Shown piece after piece: positions 10,925 to 20,345 of a stretch of 64,000 bases of DNA. The notes under the pieces were generated by a model. The model ran no database searches. It saw only the letters and a program-made list of their open reading frames with translations, and was not told the DNA's origin. Positions within the stretch are counted from its first letter, which is position 1. The number at the start of each line of letters is the position of its first letter. The stretch is from Diphasiastrum complanatum. Lineage: Eukaryota > Streptophyta > Lycopodiopsida > Lycopodiales > Lycopodiaceae. Location of the stretch: positions 29,189,192 to 29,253,191 of the forward strand of contig CM055097.1 in NCBI GenBank assembly GCA_029204225.1, given 5' to 3'. Made by a program: the position numbers and the translations under genes.

Positions 10925-11095
10925 CCCATGGGTATCACCTGTTGTGCCAGCGCACAAATGCACCTGTTGGCAAATGCACCGGAAAACAACAAAAAGGCAG
11001 GACCATCCATAATTCTCATCCGTTTAGGAGTTAGGGCAGGTAAGAAAGACTGAAAGGATGGAGACTTACTTTTGTGGTCCTTCCCTTCAATAAAC

Positions 11096-11625
11096 TCGAA
11101 TATTTGGACGAACTCGAATTTGGACGAACTCAACGAATTTTTGGACGAACTCAAATTTTGAGACGAACTCGACTTTTGGAACGAACTCGAATTTCTGGGC
11201 GAACTCGAATTTTTTGACGCTCGAATTTTTCAAGACACCATTTTTTTCAACGAACTCACATTTTCGTAAGAACTCGAATTTTTCTAGACTCGAATTTTTG
11301 GACGGACTCGAATATTTTTTCAGTCGACTCGATTTTTGGAACGAACTCGAATTTTTGGACGAACGCGAATTTTTGGACGAACTCGAAATATTCTAGACTC
11401 GAAATTTTTCTAGACTCGAATTTTTCTAGACTCGAAATATTCTAGACTCGAATTTTTGGACGAACTCGAATATTTGGACGAACCCGAATTTCTCTAGACT
11501 CAATATTTTTGGACGAACTCGAATTCTTGGACGAACTCGATTTTTGAAACGAACTCGATTTTTGGGACGAACTCGAATTGTTGGACGAACTCGATTTCTG
11601 GACCAACTCGAATTTTTCCAAAAGA
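11096..11625. repeat. Degenerate 16-19-bp minisatellite
   Basis: A run of about thirty units close to TTTTTGGACGAACTCGAA, alternating in the middle (11380-11460) with a shorter form TTCTAGACTCGAAATTT. Units vary in length, so ORFs on either strand (repeated LEFLDELEF-like or RVRPKNRVR-like peptides) are probably by-products. Confidence 0.9.
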
Positions 11626-11701
11626 CATACTGAATTTCCAAATCATCGGTCGCCACCTAGATCGGCCTCCATTGCCTGTCAACAACGGGCACTCACAACT
11701 A

Positions 11702-11702
<1 letters not shown>

Positions 11703-11770
<68 letters not shown>
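11703..11770. repeat. (TA)n followed by (GA)n microsatellite
   Basis: (TA)n from 11703 to about 11740, then (GA)n to 11770, then AAAAGAAAGCTTTAATAACG, which is the reverse complement of a LINE family A 3' terminus. Confidence 0.96.
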
Positions 11771-11775
<5 letters not shown>

Positions 11776-11846
11776 AAAGCTTTAATAACGTCTTTTAATG
11801 CCAAAAGGCATCTAAGACTAAGTACATCTCAAGCATAGTGTTCTCT
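11771..11846 (-). mobile_element. LINE family A 3' stub, about 75 bp
   Basis: Only the terminal 3' UTR remains: GCTTTAATAACGTC, the perfect hairpin ATGCC-AAAA-GGCAT (11798-11811) and about 35 bp more. It is an extreme 5' truncation and shows that the terminal hairpin region alone can be integrated. Confidence 0.8.
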
Positions 11847-11927
11847 GGTACCACTGGTATGGTACCGCCGGAACAGTGGTACCGCCGGTACCGTACCGCC
11901 CTGGGATCCGCGATACCAGGGCGGTAC
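11847..11927. repeat. Two GGTACC-based inverted repeats
   Basis: GGTACCACT (11847-11855) pairs with AGTGGTACC (11875-11883). GTACCGCCCTGG (11893-11904) pairs perfectly with CCAGGGCGGTAC (11916-11927) across an 11-nt loop. Four GGTACC sites occur in 80 bp. Function unknown; it may be the end of a small DNA transposon. Confidence 0.8.
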
Positions 11928-12321
11928 CATTTTTAAAAAAAAAATTAATATTTTTAATATTTAATTATTGCCTTTTACCTACCAAAATAGGTTAAAAAAA
12001 TGGAAAAAAAAAAATTAAAAGGGGTTCCAGGTGTAAAAAAAGAGGGTACAGTACATGGTGCAGGGGACAGGTGCAACAGCACATGGGCACTGTGGGTGAG
12101 CAGACCATGGGGCCAATGGGAGAGCAACATAGAGGGAGAGCAACACATGGGGGCAGGTACAGAGGCACATGGAGGGATGATGGGGATCCACATGGCCGAT
12201 CAGGCTGTGGGGATAAATAAGCACTCACAATGCCATTGTGAGAGGCATTTTCAGAGGCTGTGAGAAAGCCAGTGAAAGAGCCAGCGAGAGCCAGTGACAG
12301 GCAGTGAGAGGCTGTTTGAGA
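11928..12321. other. AT-rich then purine-rich unassigned DNA
   Basis: Poly-A/T stretches (11934-12020) are followed by a G-rich region with repeated ACATGG and, near 12245-12326, degenerate repeats of GAGAGCCAGTGA into which the LTR element is inserted. No gene seen. Confidence 0.5.
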
Positions 12322-12326
12322 GCCAG
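12322..12326. repeat. Target site duplication GCCAG, left copy
   Basis: GCCAG directly before the left LTR. The identical 5 bp follow the right LTR at 16284-16288. GCCAG also occurs by chance several times in the left flank, which slightly weakens the inference. Confidence 0.85.
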
Positions 12327-12820
12327 TGTCAAGCCCATGACTGGTCTCGGGTAGCGTGTCCACGCTAGGGACCGGTAGACCGACAACCCGTAAGTTAATT
12401 GTGACTATAAGGGATTTGGGGCCCTTATGTGTACATGGTCATAATTAATGGTTGTAGACCTAAACTCTTGATGGTGAATTGGTATGGGTCTATCAGTGAG
12501 TCATTGGGAAACTGGATGATGTGGCCCAGATAGGCTACAGAGGTGTCCAGTGAGATGTCACAGTGCACTACTAGTGGTGCATGGGCCTTGAGGGTATAAG
12601 TATACCTGCTGGGCTCTCACTAGTGTATGCTTGATAACATGACCGGTGGCAGGATGCTGCGGGTATGATGCCTCATTCCTCTTTTGTGATTGATCCATAG
12701 CTTGGGGGCTAGATCCGTTCGATCTAGGTTTGGTTGGGTTGGTTTGTCCACCATCAGGTTCCCTTGTGTTGCTTGTGATTGGCATGCTTAGAATAGGATC
12801 CTTGGATTGAGGACTTTATA
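12327..12820 (+). repeat. Left LTR
   Basis: Begins TGTCAAGCCCATGACTGG and ends GATTGAGGACTTTATA. A TATA-like GGGTATAAGTATACC lies near 12592-12605. It matches 15790-16283 at all but one position. The 3' end is TA, not the usual CA. Confidence 0.95.
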
Positions 12821-12821
12821 T

Positions 12822-12833
12822 TGGTATCACGAA
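12822..12833 (+). promoter_or_regulatory. Probable primer-binding site
   Basis: TGGTATCACGAA directly after the left LTR. The first eight bases match the initiator tRNA-Met type TGGTATCAGAGC; the rest does not, so the exact tRNA is uncertain. Confidence 0.6.
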
Positions 12834-15239
12834 GTGGAGGGCCTTCGTGGCGGAAGAACCTGTAGTATGGAACGCAGACAATTCCAAAATGAAGATCTGA
12901 AACTAACTGGATCAGTTGACCATGGTATGGTCGTAAGTCTTAGTGATGCCAAATACTATCGGTCATAAAATGGGTGTTTTGTCGGATGAGATAATGGTCA
13001 TGACCCCTTTTTGGATATCTCAAATTTACAAAACCGGAAACCCGGCAAGCTATTTCTTTATAAAGATATATTGATGAATTTCTAAACACACTTGTTAACC
13101 CGACTTTTTGTGATTCCTTGGAAGGTAATACTGATTACCCGTTGACCATGGACGATGTCACAGGAAATGGTTAATGAAACCGTTTTCTAAACTTATTTTC
13201 TCTACTTGAATCTTCAAGAAATCCTTTTATAATTTATAGGTTAATTCTCAAGCTTGGTAACCAAGAAGATCTTTGGTTTAGTCGTGGTGTTGGGACATCA
13301 TTGGTATTTACTTACACTGATGCAACACTTCTTTGGGCTTTCAAGATTTTCTTGGATCTCTTATTAAACTCTTCTCCTGGGCAAATCTTAAATGATCTGC
13401 ACCCCTTGGAAACTCGTGGTGTCTCCTGTTAAAAAGGGGGAGAAGTAGGAAGAAAAGAGAATTATCAAGGAGAAAAATCGGTCAAAGATTCAAGGAGGAA
13501 TCTGTTATATCGATGATGGACCTGTTTTATGAATTAGAAACGATAGGATAGAGAGATATTACAAAAATCCTTTATGGATTATAGTGAATATCAGATTTGA
13601 AGATTTAACAGGGGGAAAATTTAGAAAGTACTCTTGCGATAGGAAAGTGGCTGATAACAAGTCTGATTGATTTGTGTCAGAACTTGGTAATACTATTGCA
13701 AGATGGGAGGTTGTTGAAAAACTGTTCCGTACTGGAAGTAATCAACTTGATCTTAGTATGGACTGAGATCCGTGGGTTGATGCAAGGAAGGAAGTTCATG
13801 CTAACATTATATTCTTTTGAGATTATCTCCGATTGAGATACTGAATGTGAAATAGCACTCTTTGAGAAGTTACAGGATTCTCGGTTATGAAAGTGTTGTG
13901 TACAAATCTGGAGATATCTGTAGAGATATGCTATGTAGGGAATCTTTGTGGATCATTAAAACCTTTTGTACAAATTTCTAATCCTGTGGATCTACAAAGT
14001 ATTTCGTGAACTAAGTTTATTTGCATGCATAAACTAGTTGTTGGTAGATAGGCATATTGATGAGAATTGTGTTTGAGACAATTTCTCGCTGGGTTATAGT
14101 AATTTCTCATTGAGAATTGCTTATTGACCTAGAATTGATTTAGAATCAGATTAAATGTGGTGTTTTGGTACCACACCTTGACATTTAAATATTTTCTAAA
14201 TCTGATAGAGCTAGCCGAGTCAAAAGCGTTACATCTGAGTTAGTTGTTGTAAATCAACAATAGAAATCTTACTTATGGATATTATTGTTGAAATGTATTG
14301 CTTATAAGTCACAACATTTATGAGTCATTTTGGATTCATTTACTGATGGGTGTGCATAGAATACACGAAAACTTTTGGGAGTTATCTTTTCCCGTTCGGA
14401 AAGGATGGAATGCTATCCCGGAAGACTCAGGAGAGTTGGATAGTTGTTTGCCAAAAGTTAGAACTTCACATAATGAGGTTCCGATGAATCTTAAGTTATT
14501 CTAGATTAGAACTTAAGAGGAAAATCTAGACGTATTCTAGATTGGGACCCTAACTTTGGAATGACAATTTGTGCCGTGTCTAAAGTAAGGGCATTTTTTA
14601 GATTACAATCCTTATATTGGCACCATGTGTGAGTTGTAGAAGTCTCAAGAATTTGGAGAGTTGAGATTGGTGAATCATAACTCAGATTCTAAGATATACC
14701 TAATCCATAGAGGAGATTGTGTTCACGGTAGACTACCCCGGATGAATAAACAAGATAGTGGAATTTTGGTAATGACTGGCCATCTTACCAAATCGACTAT
14801 GTTTATTTGGGTAAAGACCAAGTAATTATTAGAGTATCAGTTTTGGCTTTATGGATTACCAAAGTGGCATTATGAACATTCGCGATTCGAAATTCATTGG
14901 TCACTTTTGGTCGGCCGTATTTGCTAAAATAGAGATGACTCTGAACCTAAAGTTCTTCTAATCATTGGTAGTTGTCTTCTTTTATTGAGTATAGGACAAG
15001 AATCCGATGAATTATGATTAACGAATCATAGTTCAGATTCTAGTTATACTTGATCGGTTAAAAGAAGGACATGATCAAGAAATTAGTTAAGATCTGTATT
15101 CATATTTTCTTAACAATCCCCTCGAAAAGGAAGTTATCCTTGATGGAGATTGAGTTATAGCAAGCATTTGGCTATCGGTTATAGCTCGTGCATGCTTACG
15201 TATAGTTTTAAACCTATATCCATTGCGGTAGAGACTCGG

Positions 15240-15540
15240 GCGTTCAAGTTTCAGAAAGTAGCGGATTTCCTACATGATATGCAGGAAATGCTACGGATTG
15301 CACGTGAGAATGTCTGGGGTACCCAGGATGGGGACCGACATTATGCAAGTCTGAAAAGATCATCGAGAGACTTCCAAGTGGGGGATTGGGTACCGACAAG
15401 CATTATTAATTGTCCCCTAAAATTTAGAGGACCGTATTAGATCTTAAAAAAGATCGGGTCCTTAGCTTACCAATCGGAACTCCCGAATGGATCTTAAGTG
15501 CATCCCGTATTTCACGTAAGCTGTTTCTGAAAGAGTCTAC
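15240..15540 (+). pseudogene. Gypsy integrase C-terminal remnant
   Basis: FLHDMQEMLRIARENVW, then YASLKRSSRDFQVGDWV and LKFRGPY, the spacing of the region after the integrase core in gypsy polyproteins. It breaks at 15440 with further in-frame words (ILKKIGSLAYQLELPNG, HPVFHVS) past the stop. This is a relic inside an otherwise young element. Confidence 0.8.
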
Positions 15541-15774
15541 GTGAAGGAGAGCATCTTGGATCTAGAGATCGATTAGACCTGTTGGATGAATCATCGGGTG
15601 TGTCTCCGCTTGAACCCGGAAAGATCTTGGATACAACTAAACGATTGTAAAATCGTATAGTTACCAAACATCTGGTTCGATGGAAGGGATGTACAGACGA
15701 TGACAATTCTTGGTAACTGGAAGGAAGCTTAAGGAGGAACTTCCCCAGTTTTAAGTTTTGCGGACAGAACTTGA

Positions 15775-15789
15775 ATAAGGGGGGAAGAA
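15775..15789 (+). promoter_or_regulatory. Polypurine tract
   Basis: ATAAGGGGGGAAGAA immediately before the right LTR, the expected place for plus-strand priming. Confidence 0.85.
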
Positions 15790-16283
15790 TGTCATGCCCA
15801 TGACTGGTCTCGGGTAGCGTGTCCACGCTAGGGACCGGTAGACCGACAACCCGTAAGTTAATTGTGACTATAAGGGATTTGGGGCCCTTATGTGTACATG
15901 GTCATAATTAATGGTTGTAGACCTAAACTCTTGATGGTGAATTGGTATGGGTCTATCAGTGAGTCATTGGGAAACTGGATGATGTGGCCCAGATAGGCTA
16001 CAGAGGTGTCCAGTGAGATGTCACAGTGCACTACTAGTGGTGCATGGGCCTTGAGGGTATAAGTATACCTGCTGGGCTCTCACTAGTGTATGCTTGATAA
16101 CATGACCGGTGGCAGGATGCTGCGGGTATGATGCCTCATTCCTCTTTTGTGATTGATCCATAGCTTGGGGGCTAGATCCGTTCGATCTAGGTTTGGTTGG
16201 GTTGGTTTGTCCACCATCAGGTTCCCTTGTGTTGCTTGTGATTGGCATGCTTAGAATAGGATCCTTGGATTGAGGACTTTATA
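15790..16283 (+). repeat. Right LTR
   Basis: Begins TGTCATGCCCATGACTGG and ends GGACTTTATA, followed by the duplicated GCCAG at 16284-16288. One difference from the left LTR. Confidence 0.95.
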
Positions 16284-16345
16284 GCCAGGGTGCTGTGAGA
16301 GAGTGTTCGAGGACCAGTGTGATGTGAGGAGAAGGTCGATAGAGA

Positions 16346-16690
16346 TGGCAGAGCGCATACCACCGAAGCCCGAGGGCAAAGCCAGGAGGAAGCTCGAGGA
16401 AGATATCCGAAGGCACAACAAAAGACATCGGAAGCAAGAGGCAGACATTGCAGAGATGCTGCGACAGACTCGGCAGAGACACCCAGAGCTGTAGATCCCC
16501 GCCCCCGCTGTGGCCCCTGCCCCCTCTGTCAAGCTGGATTTGGATGAGCAGATCGGAATGATCTTCACACAACGGCAGCTCATCATGGTCAGGGAAAGGG
16601 TGGCCAGACATCAGGCTAACCAGGAGGCAGAGCAAGAGCGACAGAACAATGCACTTGACGAGGGCGAGGAGTCGGTGGAGGATCAGTAGG
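16346..16690 (+). pseudogene. Charged coiled-coil-like ORF with a stop
   Basis: ATG at 16346 opens a 49-codon frame rich in Arg, Lys and Glu (KARRKLEEDIRRHNKRHRKQ) to a TAG at 16492. The same frame then reads on another 64 codons (VKLDLDEQIGMIFTQRQL ... GEESVEDQ) to 16690. Strong alternation of charge suggests a helix. I do not recognise the family. It could be part of the hAT element nearby or a domesticated fragment. Confidence 0.35.
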
Positions 16691-17229
16691 CATGTTTAGA
16701 ATTGATAAGGTCCAGCCGTATGTGGAAGACTGTTGCTATGTAATTTTCGGCAGTTTAGGGTGCGGCAAATAACTAGATGGCTGCATAAAAAAAAGACGAG
16801 ATATGTAATGTTATCTTGATACAACGGCTGAATCAATATATAGTTGTTTTTTGTGCAACGCGAGCCTGGTCATGTGAAATGCAATCTCTGTATTTTTTTA
16901 AATGCAAATGTAATACATATGTTTATGAAATGCCATTTGGGGTGTAGGGGTAATTGCTATGCTCATGACGTAGGTGCATTTATGTGAAGCTATCATTCAC
17001 TTCAATCAAAATTAGTTGAAAATACGATTCACACACGCACATAGAACTTGACATAAAATTGAAAATAGAGCATCACATGTACAGAGCGACATACGCACAA
17101 TGAGTAGCAAATAAAGTACGCCAAACACTGAATATAATGTGAAACAAACTACTGAAACTAAAATAACAGAGCCACAACCAATGCTCTGGCTCTGACTCAG
17201 ACGAATGCTCCGGAGACAACTCAGGGCCC
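16691..17229. other. Unassigned AT-rich DNA
   Basis: Nothing recognisable; it may be the end region of the hAT element that follows on the minus strand. Confidence 0.4.
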
Positions 17230-17535
17230 CTAGCTGACTCTCGTAGCCGATATTTGTGTCTGTCTAGAACTGGCATGGGCTATGTATCCGAGAGAGGACT
17301 CGTCACTAGCATCATCCCAATCTGCCTCCGCATCAGCCCCCAAGCAAGCCAAACCAACAACACTTGCTCCAACTAGCTGTAATATTGCACCTCTAGCTGT
17401 ACCTAGAGCCCTACGTGGTCGTCCTCTCTTCCCTAGCAGTTTCTGTGCCTTGCCTTTCTTGTTTGGTGCACCCTTGGGCCTTCCTGGTCTCTTGCGGACA
17501 AGAGAAGCTATCAATGCCTCATCACCCCCATGCAA
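17230..17535 (-). pseudogene. AT-hook protein segment
   Basis: About 100 codons with two AT-hook-like motifs, KRPGRPKGAPNKK and GKRGRPRRALG, followed by a hydrophobic/acidic end. AT hooks bind the minor groove of AT-rich DNA. Together with a Pro-rich stretch just upstream (18086-17549, several frames) it probably forms the C-terminal extension or a second ORF of the hAT transposon whose transposase lies at 18400-19696. The frame between them is broken, so linkage is inference. Confidence 0.5.
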
Positions 17536-17548
17536 ATCACCTGGTTGG

Positions 17549-18086
17549 CTAGGCTGGGCCCAAGCTGAGGCAGGCTAGGATAGGGAAGCAAAAGAGGGAA
17601 CTCCATGTGCAGCTGAGCGAGGAGGATGAGCTCGTGGAGTCTGTGCCTGTGGGGCTATTGTAGGTGGAGGAACTGGCTGTGCAGGAGGCAAGTACTGCGG
17701 CGATATGTACTGAAAGTGGCCGGTACTGGTACATCCTGGGTGCTGCCAAAGGGAGCCAGTGGAGTGGGTGAAGCCAAAGGAGGAGGATGTGAAGAGGGTG
17801 CTTCCACTGAAGGAGACACTGGAGGAGCCACTGTGGATGTGAACGCTGCAAGAGAAAACCTGGGCACAGATGGTGGCCTGACATGGAGACCAAGTGCTGC
17901 AGAAGTGGACGGCGATGGTGGGGCTGCAGGCCTCAATGGCATCGATGGCACTGGAGGTGCTGTGCAGCGCACATATACCCTCTGAGGAACTGGAGGAACT
18001 GTAGGCACCTCATGTGGCTGCTCTGGCTGGGACTCTGTGTATGGCATGCTGGCAAGAGATGAAGGGGCTGCCCTGACACTCGGCAT
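17549..18086 (-). pseudogene. Pro/Ser-rich low-complexity segment
   Basis: Two overlapping frames give Pro-, Ser- and His-rich protein (PPVPSMPLRPAAPPSPSTS). There is no domain. It lies between the hAT C-terminus and the AT-hook segment and is likely a disordered linker with a frameshift. Confidence 0.35.
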
Positions 18087-18399
18087 CTACTGAGCCTCTG
18101 AATCCAATGTGGCAATCAAGTCGTCTAGCTGGGCATCTGAATACAAATGCTCAGGGCTCTGGGCCCCATCCTGTGCACCATCCCCTGAATCAACCCTGTA
18201 GACCCTGCATGGCCTCCCAATCTGTGCAATCAAAGTCATCTGGTGCCTCCTCTGGTGTGCTGTCGTAGTTACAGCCATGACTCTGTATTGCACGCATCCA
18301 AGCAGCTGCAGGACCAGCATCTAAATCACTCTGCCCTCTATCAAGAGCCTCCTCCATCATATCGACATAAGTAGGTATGCCACTGGCCTCCCCTGTGTG

Positions 18400-19696
18400 C
18401 CCTGCCTATCTCCCAATATAACCTGCGCCATGTGCCCCAACTCTGCCACGTGATGCACCTGTGACCCCTGCCCGTGGCGTGTGCCCTGCACCTATATCAT
18501 TTGCCTCATCCCTCTCTGATCTGGCAAACACAACCCGAATGGGCTCATCCTCATCATGCTCATCCTCTGACACTGGCTCATCCCCCTCATACAATGGAGG
18601 CTCTCTGTGCTCAAGCCCAAGCTCTCTCTCTCTCTCAACTCAGCAAGCTCCCTCTCTCTCTCTGCCATCAACTGTGTGCCCAAGTCATCTGCAGGCATGG
18701 GATGGACGCTATTCGTAGGCAAGTCAACCTGGCGCTACAAACATGCTATGGGAGAATAGCCCATCACCTGCAATGCACTCGTAATGGTCGGCAGTCTCCT
18801 GGCGAGACGTGCGTTGGTGCTACAGAACACCAACCGCTCTAGCTGACTCACTGACAGCCTGTTTCTTCTCCTCGTGTGAACGAGGGCCCATGTGCTCCAA
18901 TTACTCTCACACACGGAGGCAGCGCAATCTTGTGGTACGTGCAATGAAATGGTTCAGCACATGTGCCAGGGTGGAATGTCAACGAAACACAGCAAGAGAG
19001 GAGGAGATGAGATGCATACCTGTGAAAGGACCCGCAGTGCAAGACGCTGTATGGAGGGATAGGTGCTACCGAACATGGTCCACCACGTAACGGGGAGCTG
19101 CCTCCTCTCTGGATCCTGAGCAGCCGGGTGACCGAACGTGCCCATTCCGAAACGAAATGCAGCTAGCTCCTCCATGAGTCTGATAGGATCCAAGCCAATG
19201 TGTGGACCCACCCTGTAGATGTACTCAAGCCAATCCGACTCGAGCTCCCTGTCTGATATTTGTGTCGGAGAGAGGAAGAGGGGATGCAAGATGTGTGCAA
19301 CGCTGTGGATACTCCTGTGAAAGTAGTTCCACCGCGTCTCCCAAATGAACCTCAGCTCCGTCATCCTGCACGAAATCGAAGCAAATTTTGGAAAAAACAT
19401 AACATCAACAAAAAACAAAGTAGCAAACACTGAAAAAATAAAAACCAATTACAACACTATATCGCTTACCACTTTGGCTGCAAGATGGGCAGCTGCAGGA
19501 AATATCCGATCCGGTCCATGAGCTCATACACCAGTCCCAGTGTGGACCCCTCGTTGTCAGCCATGCGGAGCACAATGTAGAGTGGTCGAAGCAGTCCTAA
19601 CAATGTTTGTGCATCCCTCCAGAACTGGTCTCCCCTCATCGTGGAAGAAAAGTGCTCCCCATCCTCCGTGTGCTGAAACGTACTGGACCGCCAAAG
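18400..19696 (-). pseudogene. hAT transposase, C-terminal half with introns
   Basis: Reads from 19696 downward. 'LGLLRPLYIVLRMADNEGST' and 'VYELMDRIGYFLQ' match the region before the hAT insertion domain. A clean intron follows (GT at 19469, AG at 19366; phase 2 on both sides), then RFIWETRWNYFHRSIHSVAH, WWTMFGSTYPSIQRLALRVL and CESNWSTWALVHTRRRNRL, the standard hAT dimerisation block. A second intron (18996 to about 18935) is one base out of phase. A stop at 18735 and an acidic tail (DEPVSEDEHDEDEPIRVVF) follow. The BED finger and first catalytic Asp are absent; the 5' side abuts a LINE at 19696. No terminal inverted repeats were found. Confidence 0.8.
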
Positions 19697-20345
19697 ATCA
19701 CTGCGGATCAACATATGAAATGAGTGAGCACAGTGTGACTGGGGAATCCCGGAAAAGACAATGATAGCGTCCTCAGATCTCATAATAGACCGGGCATCCT
19801 AACAAAAAATGCTCCTTTGACTCCACCTCCCCTAATGTACACATCTGACAAAGTCTACTCATATGAGGGATGCCCTGGAAACACCCCGTCTCCACATATA
19901 GCTGGTGTGAGGAAACTCGGAATTGTCCCAATCTGAATTGGAGGTAATGTGAAATTCCACTATCCAAGTAACGAGGCAAAACTGGGACCCTGAAACTGTC
20001 TAGCTCTAGGAAATTGAAGCGATAGAAGTCCAGTTTGAACCCCAAGCCCCCCTGCCATGTCACTCAAGAATCTGCACGATAAATAAACCTCCTGATATAT
20101 TGATGAGATCCGTCTGGTAGATCAAAGATATCAATGGTGTATATGGTAAGAGATGAGAAGCCTAGGAGTACCATGAAAGTTGATGACCCTGGTGATGAAG
20201 CTGCTAAGAAGAGAGAAGAGTTATGTGTGGATAACGTGAAACCAGAAGACTCATCACTCTCTGGATGTATGTGATCAACCTAAAGATAGCCTCAACCCGA
20301 AGTGGAATGACGGCAAACTCAGCAAGTATAATCTGATGAGCAACA
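19697..20345 (-). mobile_element. LINE family A internal fragment
   Basis: Thumb to zinc finger of ORF2: ILAEFAVIPLRVEAIFRLI (20340), LELDSFRVPVLPRYLDSG, then the zf-RVT finger CQMCTLGEVESKEHFLLGC and PVYYEI. The frame breaks just after and homology ends at about 19697, where hAT sequence begins. Both ends are truncated: there is no 3' UTR or CT tail, unlike most LINE copies here. Confidence 0.85.

Larger units (their letters stand above)
12327..16283 (+). mobile_element. Complete LTR retrotransposon, non-autonomous
   Basis: Two 494-bp direct repeats bound a 2969-bp interior and 5-bp target duplications flank the whole. The LTRs differ at one base that I can see (TGTCAAGCC against TGTCATGCC), implying a very recent insertion. 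The interior holds only scraps of gypsy pol: integrase core-like words near 14770-14900 (matching the usual 'LTKSAHF...' and 'DRDSKFIGHFW' blocks with stops) and the integrase C-terminal region at 15200-15530. There is no gag, protease or RT ORF. The element must have been copied by enzymes of another element. Confidence 0.92.

Noticed and set aside
12558-12785. Identical 75-codon ORF in both LTRs (also 16021-16248)
   Set aside because: The ORF is on the antisense strand of the LTR. Its identity only reflects LTR identity; no domain seen.
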